This document shows positions 58,274 through 64,000 of a DNA stretch of 64,000 nt, piece after piece. The number at the start of each line of letters is the position of its first letter. Positions within the stretch are counted from its first letter, which is position 1. The DNA comes from Clostridiaceae bacterium HFYG-1003 (lineage in GTDB: Bacteria; Bacillota; Clostridia; Clostridiales; Clostridiaceae): contig CP102060.1 in assembly GCA_024579835.1 (NCBI GenBank), positions 1,612,001-1,676,000 on the forward strand, in the 5' to 3' direction. A model generated the notes under the pieces. The model did not search any database and had not been told where the DNA came from. It saw only the letters and a program-made list of their open reading frames with translations. The position numbers were made by a program, and so were the translations under genes.

Positions 58274-58557
58274 GGAACAACAAGCACAACTTTTAACGTT
58301 TTTTCCTATACGCGCGCATACACACGCTCACGATGCTTTACTACTACTATTTATTAATTTATTACTAAGTAGTAAAACTCTTGTTCCACTCATTCCAGTA
58401 AAGCCAAAATGTCGGTAATGACTGGGTTTTTAAGAGAACAAGCATAAGGAACAACCATAGAACAAGGAACGACCTTACTCATTCTTCTCGTAACAACGTT
58501 GCCTACCGTAAATGGGAAAATTACTTGTTCCGTTCTTGTTCCCTTGGTACTTGTTCC
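58274..58557. repeat. Cluster of TTGTTCC/GGAACAA repeats, possible replication origin
   Basis: Exact heptamers at 58274-58280, 58381-58387, 58448-58454, 58525-58531, 58536-58542 and 58551-58557, with near copies at about 58436 and 58460. An AT-rich stretch with a TTTACTAC/GTAGTAAA hairpin lies between them (58336-58375). The cluster spans the gap after VapE and its last codons. Confidence 0.5.
58390..58482 (-). CDS. Possible 30-residue ORF overlapping the VapE stop
   Basis: MSKVVPCSMVVPYACSLKNP and ten more residues, starting at ATGAGTAA that overlaps the VapE stop. It has no Shine-Dalgarno of its own beyond coupling. The VVPCSMVVPYACS repeat is simply the translated TTGTTCC repeat, so the frame may be an accident. 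Confidence 0.25.
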   Translation of the reverse strand: MSKVVPCSMVVPYACSLKNPVITDILALLE

Positions 58558-60832
58558 ACCCATTAATCTTTTTCATAATGCCTGCAATGGCATAGGAGTC
58601 CGCAGGCTTCATGGCGGAGGCATCCCTTCCAAAGCATTCACACCAAATTTCCATATTACAAACAAGCCTACGTTCTACCGTGCCAACACGGGATTCCCCA
58701 CCAAATTCACTACCGTTTAGGTAATTTCTTCGCTCGTATAAGGACAGGGCATTCCAATCATCGGGTAAAAGCGTATCGAGATAGCTGCGAACAAGGCCTT
58801 CTCGCTCATCACTTTCCATGGCATCTGCCTGCTCATTCGTTGCCAACTCTACATCACTGCCCTCTAAATAGAGCTTTTCACCTTTGGCATAAAGCACCAA
58901 AGTTTCTGCCCAAATCTGCTCTACATCGTATACGGACATCTGCCATGCTTTTCTTTTACCGTCACCACTAATACGCACTGGCCAGAATCTTCGGTTACCC
59001 GTGATGTCTCGCAAAAATCCACTTTCTGCATTGGTAGAGCCGACAATGATACATTGACGTGGGTGGCTTTCAACATTCACCCCATAACTGGCACGGTATT
59101 TATCATCCGATCTTGAAATAAAGGATTTCACAACCTCCACATCGGTTTTTCGCATGCCAGCTAGTTCGCCCAGTTCTAAGATCCAGTATCCTTGAAGTTT
59201 TTCAGGGCCTGCTTTGTCTTTCATATCCGTGAGGGTTAAACTATCAGAAAACCAATCGCCTGCAAGCTTTGCAAAGAAGGTAGACTTACCGATGCCTTGT
59301 GGTCCATTCAGAATTAAAACGCTGTCGAATTTCGTGCCAGGATGAACAATTCTAGCGACTGCTGCCACCATCATTTTTCTAGTAACGGCTCTGGTATAGG
59401 AATTATCTGTTGCATTAAAATAATCAATCAGTAAGGTCTCAACGCGATCGGTTCCATCCCACTCTGGTAGATGATCCAGGTATTCTTTTATAGGATGATA
59501 GGATCGCTCTGCTGCGACTGCTAGTATTGCGTCCTTTGTTTTGGTTGGGGAGTAGATGCCATATTTATTAGATAGATAAACTTTAAGGGCTGCATTATCT
59601 GAATCATTCCAGCCGCCCTTCATCTGTTCCCAAGGCAGTCCGTCTCTAGCATCGATTCCATCACGGTGCTTATTAAAAGCAATGGATTCTAGTTCTGAAT
59701 CGTTACGGATGATGAGAACGATATTATCCAAGGTGTCCTTAATCTTTCCTTGCTTATCCAGTTCCAGTGCTGTCTGCCAATTGTCCTCCGTAAAATCAAT
59801 CGTTGCCTGCTCCATCCGCTCTTTCGTAAACTGTGCTTTTACTTCGTCGTCTTGGATAGCAAATTCACACATATTGATAAAGGATGGTAGTTTACTTGGT
59901 GGCGTGCTTTCTGTCGCTCGATCATCAAAATGACCAAATCGGTGGATGCGAACAAGGTCAAAAGCATTAAGTAGTCTCCCACTTGCAGGATCTGTTGCGT
60001 GGTGGGAATAGGCAAACTTATCATCATAGAGGATGACACCGGCACTAGAATCAGCCGGGATATAATCATAGCGACCAATCATTGCTGAAGGCTCGTATAT
60101 ATCCTTTAAGAACGTATCGATCGCTCGGCTAACTGAGTAGGTGCGGCAAAAAGTACCGATGACACCTTCTTTAGAAAGTGGATCGGCTTGTTCTTTTAAT
60201 GAGCGGTCAAGGATTTCTGACTGCCTAGAGGATACGGGCCAAGTACTGGTGTCTCGCCAATCATCGTATTTATTTAGAAATACATCAGGATCAAGGAGAG
60301 AACCATCTTTTTCCTCATACACAAAAATGCCGTTTCTAGAAGTAGACGGCCAATACATTAATCGTTCCGGCTCATAGGTCGTATCATCAAAAAGGTCGAT
60401 GCCGATTTCTTTTGCGACCATGCGACTAACAGCAGCATACTCTTCCTCTCCCACATCACGAAAGAGAGGAATAATCAGCCTTAGTCTTGGATTTTCTGGA
60501 GTATGTTTATGAGTAGAATAGATGCAACACTGATATGGGAAGAAGGTAGAGATTTCTTCCCATATAGTACTTGTGCCATAATCCATATCAAGGGTGAGCA
60601 TGGAGCGTGATAGAACATTCCCTTTTTTACGTCTACCATCTTTTAAGTGACCGCCAACAAAACCTCCGACATCTTTAATGGAATCTTGACCACCTTTTCT
60701 CATTTTTCGATATTCTTCTACGGTTTCAGTGGTACGCTGTGTGTTCTTAACCCGGGAGCAAAAGTCCTCCCAGCTGATGTCTGTGTTTTTCCATTTCTTA
60801 TCCATTCGGCTGTTACCGTATGCTATCTTCAT
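58475..60832 (-). CDS. VapE-family primase-helicase
   Basis: 785 residues. The N-terminal half is an archaeo-eukaryotic-type primase (LTLDMDYG at 80-86 with metal-binding aspartates; NPRLRLIIPL; PERLMYWPSTS). A VapE/P4-type SF3 helicase follows with Walker A GPQGIGKST at 510-518, ELGELAGMRKTDVEVVKSFISR and STNAESGFLRDITGNRRFWPV. It starts phage DNA replication. GAGGTAG lies before 60832. Confidence 0.93.
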   Translation of the reverse strand: MKIAYGNSRMDKKWKNTDISWEDFCSRVKNTQRTTETVEEYRKMRKGGQDSIKDVGGFVGGHLKDGRRKKGNVLSRSMLTLDMDYGTSTIWEEISTFFPYQCCIYSTHKHTPENPRLRLIIPLFRDVGEEEYAAVSRMVAKEIGIDLFDDTTYEPERLMYWPSTSRNGIFVYEEKDGSLLDPDVFLNKYDDWRDTSTWPVSSRQSEILDRSLKEQADPLSKEGVIGTFCRTYSVSRAIDTFLKDIYEPSAMIGRYDYIPADSSAGVILYDDKFAYSHHATDPASGRLLNAFDLVRIHRFGHFDDRATESTPPSKLPSFINMCEFAIQDDEVKAQFTKERMEQATIDFTEDNWQTALELDKQGKIKDTLDNIVLIIRNDSELESIAFNKHRDGIDARDGLPWEQMKGGWNDSDNAALKVYLSNKYGIYSPTKTKDAILAVAAERSYHPIKEYLDHLPEWDGTDRVETLLIDYFNATDNSYTRAVTRKMMVAAVARIVHPGTKFDSVLILNGPQGIGKSTFFAKLAGDWFSDSLTLTDMKDKAGPEKLQGYWILELGELAGMRKTDVEVVKSFISRSDDKYRASYGVNVESHPRQCIIVGSTNAESGFLRDITGNRRFWPVRISGDGKRKAWQMSVYDVEQIWAETLVLYAKGEKLYLEGSDVELATNEQADAMESDEREGLVRSYLDTLLPDDWNALSLYERRNYLNGSEFGGESRVGTVERRLVCNMEIWCECFGRDASAMKPADSYAIAGIMKKINGWNKYQGNKNGTSNFPIYGRQRCYEKNE

Positions 60833-61263
60833 AGAGACTCTACCTCCTCAAAATCTTTATTAAAGTATCTAACCGGCTGTCTGCGCTTCTTTGCTTTTTC
60901 AATTTCAATACTCATGCCTCTTGAGATCACATCACCTAGCACCCAGACCTCTTGGCATTTGCCCATCAGGATAATATCCATGAAAATAGCAAGGTCACGT
61001 TCCTGTTCATTGCTGTCATCCATGAACTGAGGAAATAGAAGGTGAGGAGCAAGCGGGATATTGCCCTTATCTAAAGCAAAACGGCAAAATGCTCGTGTGC
61101 GCTTATTGTTGTTTTCAATATCGCCACTAAAAGGAGAGCAAATATAGACAAGGGGCTTAAAGGCAGCTTTTGCTGCTGCCTTTTCCTCACGAGTGATATT
61201 GCTAAGTGCTTTATGAGGAGTTGGGTCATGATACCCTTCTGCGTTGTTCATATTGATTCCCAT
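60829..61263 (-). CDS. DUF4406/DUF7768-like protein (deoxyribosyltransferase-like fold)
   Basis: About 144 residues. KPLVYICSPFSGDIENNNKRTRAFCRFALDKGNIPLAPHLLFPQFMDDSNEQERDLAIFMDIILMGKCQEVWVLGDVISRGMSIEIEKAKKRRQPVRYF is the pattern of nucleoside 2-deoxyribosyltransferase-like phage proteins (Y.SPF.G, P.APH, E..GM..EI..A). Function not proven. GGAGG before 61263; overlaps VapE by four bases. Confidence 0.85.
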   Translation of the reverse strand: MGINMNNAEGYHDPTPHKALSNITREEKAAAKAAFKPLVYICSPFSGDIENNNKRTRAFCRFALDKGNIPLAPHLLFPQFMDDSNEQERDLAIFMDIILMGKCQEVWVLGDVISRGMSIEIEKAKKRRQPVRYFNKDFEEVESL

Positions 61264-61264
61264 A

Positions 61265-62047
61265 TCACACCTCCATCTCAATCTGCGGATAAATACCATC
61301 CACCTTTAATTGTTCGTAGATAAAAAGTCTTCCTTTTTGCGTCCACTTGGTATGCACTTTCGTATGCTTTATACCTTTGCTATCTTCGTAAATATGAGTG
61401 TTGGTTTTGGTATATCCATTGGGAGCATACTTTTGATAAAGAAGCCAAATGTCACCTTGCTTAAACTGAATCCCTTTTTCATGAAGGTATTCGTTCATAC
61501 GCATGGCACTCCAGCCATAATCTTTGGCAATCACAGAAATGTTTACCGCATCCCTGCATTTAAGAACCACATCATAATAAGTAGCCTTGGGTTTCATCTC
61601 AGCAATCTGCTGCTGACCAATCGCAACGGCCGCCATCAACTCCTTGTTCTTTTCACGCTCTTCTTTTAATGCAGTAAATGCAGCAATGGCCAGGTCAGGA
61701 TTTGCGATTAAATCATCCGTAGCATATAGTCCGTGTTTGCGAATAGCAGGAAGGACTTCATTGGTGACCCAGCGTTTAAACTTTTTAGCATTTGGCATCA
61801 TGCTTGAGAGGATGAGGCTATAGAGACCGGATTCATTGATAGCAGTCATCGTTTGATTTCTTCCGATGGCGTCACGAATCGTTACGCCATCCTTGTCCTC
61901 TTCGTCAACATGGTCAATTAATGCTTTGCGAGTATTTGCATAACCGAGAATATCAGCTACATCCTTACCTACGAAATAAGGTTGCCCGCCAATCAATGTA
62001 GTGCGTACAGAGCCAAACTCTGCATTTTTGTAAACTTGTAATTCCAT
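61265..62047 (-). CDS. Phage antirepressor (Bro-N plus KilA-C domains)
   Basis: 260 residues. Bro-N domain at residues 1-110 (FGSVRTTLIGGQPYFVGKDVADILGYANTRKALIDHVDEEDK, INESGLYSLILSSMMPNAKKFKRWVTNEVLPAIRKHG). KilAC domain follows (MNEYLHEKGIQFKQGDIWLLYQKY...YTKTNTHIYED). Such proteins bind repressors or DNA to favour lytic growth. AAGGAGG before 62047. RNA element A stands in its leader. Confidence 0.93.
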   Translation of the reverse strand: MELQVYKNAEFGSVRTTLIGGQPYFVGKDVADILGYANTRKALIDHVDEEDKDGVTIRDAIGRNQTMTAINESGLYSLILSSMMPNAKKFKRWVTNEVLPAIRKHGLYATDDLIANPDLAIAAFTALKEEREKNKELMAAVAIGQQQIAEMKPKATYYDVVLKCRDAVNISVIAKDYGWSAMRMNEYLHEKGIQFKQGDIWLLYQKYAPNGYTKTNTHIYEDSKGIKHTKVHTKWTQKGRLFIYEQLKVDGIYPQIEMEV

Positions 62048-62083
62048 TCGAATTACCTCCTTGTATTTTTAATTGGAGGTCTT

Positions 62084-62127
62084 GACCTCCTACCTAGTAG
62101 CCTTGGGAGAAGGTCAAATCTGACGGT
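62084..62127 (-). ncRNA. Repeated RNA hairpin element, copy A
   Basis: Minus strand: CCGTCAGATTT, then GACCTTCTCCC, AAGGCTACTA, GGTAGGAGGTC; ten of eleven stem pairs. The 5' conserved part CCGTCAGATTTGA is also the last codons and stop of the sigma-like gene. A second hairpin GGAGGTC-AA-GACCTCC follows before the antirepressor ribosome site. Confidence 0.7.
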
Positions 62128-62641
62128 TGTCAATTTCTTTTCTTAATTTTTGTGTAGCTCGCTTTAATTTCTGAGTAATGTTGTTTTCGCTAACACCGAT
62201 GGAACTCGCATACTCACGGATAGACATACCGTCAATGCGTACTGCAATGAACATATCTGCCCAATCCTGCTTTTTACCAAGAGTGGTGCGTATCCATTGG
62301 CAGACAGATTCGTACTCATCTTGGAAACTCCGTTCTATCTCATCTTTTCTAAAAACTCTATCATCGACTACTTCTTTCATTAGAGGTTCTGAAGTATCAC
62401 ACTCCTGACCATCTGCATTTGGTTTTGCTATTGAATATCCCTTGTACCTATCAAATTTGTGCCAGTTATTGTATTCGGGCTTATTAAATTTTTCATTGAA
62501 GGCATCTTGAATTAACCGTTCTTTGTCAGAGTTTGGAAGCTCATCACCTTCGAGCGATAAACTAATCCACATTTCCTCAGTTTCTTTTTCATTAAGTTCG
62601 ATAATCTGAAATTTGTTGTCGTATCTTACTGATAATCTCAT
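62114..62641 (-). CDS. Sigma-70 region-4-like phage regulator
   Basis: 175 residues. N-terminal strands (MRLSVRYDNKFQIIELNEKETEEMWISL), then IQDAFNEKFNKPEYNNWHKFDRY. The C-terminal helix-turn-helix is DWADMFIAVRIDGMSIREYASSIGVSENNITQKLKRATQKLRKEI, as in sigma-like factors that open early operons in Tn916-type ICEs and related phages. It likely controls the early genes. TAGGAG before 62641. Confidence 0.85.
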   Translation of the reverse strand: MRLSVRYDNKFQIIELNEKETEEMWISLSLEGDELPNSDKERLIQDAFNEKFNKPEYNNWHKFDRYKGYSIAKPNADGQECDTSEPLMKEVVDDRVFRKDEIERSFQDEYESVCQWIRTTLGKKQDWADMFIAVRIDGMSIREYASSIGVSENNITQKLKRATQKLRKEIDNRQI

Positions 62642-63008
62642 TAGATTCTCCTATCCCGTCTTGGAAGGCGGCGGAGACTAATGATTCTTTGAAAAAAATG
62701 ACCAACAGAATTACTTCCTAAAATTACGTATAGGAAATAAAACGGAGGAACACAAATTTTCTAATAACCTGTTATTGGCTATCTTAGAATCATTTATGAA
62801 TCCGCCGTCTTCTGCTGGCCAGCTTTAGACGCATTTAATTTTTGTAAAGCTTGTACCTTACATTTATAAATATAATAGGTTTCAAAATTTCACGACCAAC
62901 TCGTTGAGTTGGTCCAAATTTGCCTATTTATCAGCCTTTTCTAAATTTGGGCATAAAAAAAGAACCCCTTTCGGGGTCCTAAACCAACTCACTGAGTTAT
63001 CAACTTTT
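62642..63008. promoter_or_regulatory. Regulatory gap with inverted repeats and a terminator
   Basis: 367 bases without a gene. Arms 62663-62690 and 62783-62812 form an imperfect inverted repeat (GAAGGCGGCGGA...AATGATTCTT). A GACCAACTC-GTT-GAGTTGGTC palindrome lies at 62894-62914, and a shorter AACTC-ACT-GAGTT at 62986-62998. A terminator ACCCCGAAAGGGGT plus seven T sits at 62954-62979 for the gene to the right. The early promoter of the sigma-like gene should be here, but I cannot assign it. Confidence 0.6.
62954..62979 (-). terminator. Terminator of the ImmA-like gene
   Basis: On the minus strand GGACCCCGAAAGGGGTTC is followed by TTTTTTT, 30 bases after the stop codon at 63009. Confidence 0.85.
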
Positions 63009-64000
63009 TTATTCTTTTATTTTACTACCTAATTCTGGAATACCGCTCTGTTCTAAAATGCTGTTAAAATTATCAAGCGATAGTCCGGGCATAACATCTA
63101 ATATATGTATATAAGTCATGTCGGGATCCTCGTAATAATTCAGTTTGTTCTTCGAGCGTTCAAATAGTTTTTGAGTAATACGAGAACTTAAGCGCATACC
63201 TACACAGATTGCCATCAAAACATTTGTTCCCATATCTTCGTACTTATTATTCTTAATTTTGCCATGATAGTTTTTATGGAGTCCTGTCTCTTCATTGAAT
63301 TTCTCAGGATAAATCCATTTTCTATTTTCCATCAAAAACCATATGCAATCACATAATGTTTTGGTAGGGTCGCCAAGTAATTTCATAAGTTCAATTTCTT
63401 CATCTACATCATAGCAAGCCAATTGTTTAGAAAATGCTTGATATACTTCTTCTGGTTCATTTATTAGATCAGATTGAAATTTAGGATGAAATGTAAGAAG
63501 TCTATTATCAATTCCTTCTACCTTATTTAGGATTGCATAACCAATGAAGTCTTTTTCTGTATTGTTATATGCCACATATCTTTGTTCTCGAATATTGATG
63601 GCACATCTAGAGAGATTTTGCTTTGCCTTTGGTGTTAGATGGAGAACCCCATCTTCTTGTACAACATATTGGTTATTAGCAAGTACAAAATATCCCTCAG
63701 CGTATACAAAATGCCGCTCTTTTATCCAATTTTTCAGTGTTGTATCAGAGTTAATTATTTGTATTGCTTCTACTGGGGTTAACTTAACAAAGTCTTTATT
63801 ACTGTGGATTTCTTCATAGACATCATTGTAATCAGAGAAATCAGATATGGTATCCTCTAAACCAACTTCAATCAATCTATATTTTACTGATAGTCTTGAC
63901 GTTATAAAAAAGCTACTTAAATCCTCAATCAAGGCATCACAAGAGTATATCGTATTTTCACCAGATGCTTTATACTGCTCAATAAACTCTAATGCTTTCT
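63009..64000 (-). CDS. ImmA/IrrE-like protein, 5' end outside the window
   Basis: At least 330 codons; the frame is open to the right edge (KALEFIEQYKASGENTIYSCDALIEDLSSFF). The visible start, ending SRLSVKYRLIEVGLEDTI, looks like the last helices of an ImmA/IrrE metalloprotease domain (S..A...RL.ELG). The HExxH site would lie outside the window. The rest (LTPVEAIQIINSDTTLKNWIKERHFVYAEGYFVLANNQYVV) is of no known domain to me. In phages such proteins cut the repressor or act in immunity. Terminator follows. Function is inference. Confidence 0.6.
   Translation of the reverse strand, partial: KALEFIEQYKASGENTIYSCDALIEDLSSFFITSRLSVKYRLIEVGLEDTISDFSDYNDVYEEIHSNKDFVKLTPVEAIQIINSDTTLKNWIKERHFVYAEGYFVLANNQYVVQEDGVLHLTPKAKQNLSRCAINIREQRYVAYNNTEKDFIGYAILNKVEGIDNRLLTFHPKFQSDLINEPEEVYQAFSKQLACYDVDEEIELMKLLGDPTKTLCDCIWFLMENRKWIYPEKFNEETGLHKNYHGKIKNNKYEDMGTNVLMAICVGMRLSSRITQKLFERSKNKLNYYEDPDMTYIHILDVMPGLSLDNFNSILEQSGIPELGSKIKE

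Larger units (their letters stand above)
20787..64000 (-). mobile_element. Siphovirus-type prophage/phage-like element (right end outside the window)
   Basis: From the serine recombinases to the right edge nearly every gene is on the minus strand, tightly packed and of phage type: replication, HNH-terminase, HK97 head, long tail, lysis. The macrolide module to the left (17.0-20.8 kb) touches the recombinase end and is likely cargo of the same element. The tet(M) segment is inserted at 29.0-32.4 kb. attL and attR are not identifiable: large serine recombinases use very short cores and the other end is not in view. Confidence 0.85.

Overview
The window looks like Bacillota DNA, probably from the Clostridia. 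Shine-Dalgarno sites are strong (GGAGG), TTG and GTG starts are frequent, and the cargo and phage families are typical of that group. I see no tRNA, rRNA or CRISPR array, so the genus cannot be named.

Region 1, about 1-16.9 kb, is host chromosome with much decay. It holds queD and a frameshifted queE (queuosine pathway), a GNAT acetyltransferase, a zinc-site membrane protein, two exported proteins, a ketopantoate reductase-like enzyme, a cytidylate-kinase-like protein and an anion/ArsB-NhaD-type permease. Between them lie an IS21-family element with a stop codon inside istB, the relic of a second IS21-type istA, a broken ridA, and a complete IS5-family element that has cut off the 5' end of a nucleotidyltransferase-like gene.

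Region 2, about 17.0-20.8 kb, is a macrolide-resistance module: a GrpB-family gene, msr(D) and a mef gene. Both resistance genes have short leader peptides (MTASIRLR for mef, MYLIFM for msr(D)) and attenuator hairpins, and the module has a recognisable promoter.

Region 3, 20.8 kb to the right edge, is a siphovirus-type prophage or phage-like element, nearly all on the minus strand. Read in the direction of transcription (right to left) it has: an ImmA/IrrE-like gene cut by the window edge; a sigma-like factor; an antirepressor; VapE primase-helicase, VRR-NUC nuclease and SNF2 helicase; an ArpU-like regulator; HNH, small terminase, MetK, ParB-methyltransferase and large terminase; an HK97-type head; a long-tail module with a -1 frameshift chaperone and a GH18-domain tail protein; and holin plus GH25 endolysin. 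After the lysis genes sits a decayed Tn916-like segment carrying tet(M) with its complete leader/attenuator. It is followed by a second early module (DUF2800, DUF2815, family A DNA polymerase) and three serine-recombinase genes. By family memory the layout and cargo recall streptococcal Phi-m46.1-type resistance prophages, but here with mef-msr(D) plus tet(M).

The most interesting unexplained signals are two families of short repeated intergenic elements in the phage. One is a hairpin with a conserved GGCTACTAGGTAG segment (three copies, one sequestering a Shine-Dalgarno site). The other is an AAGCTTG...TTTAGAGTGATRTATGT element (two copies). A TTGTTCC iteron-like cluster near the helicase genes is a third.
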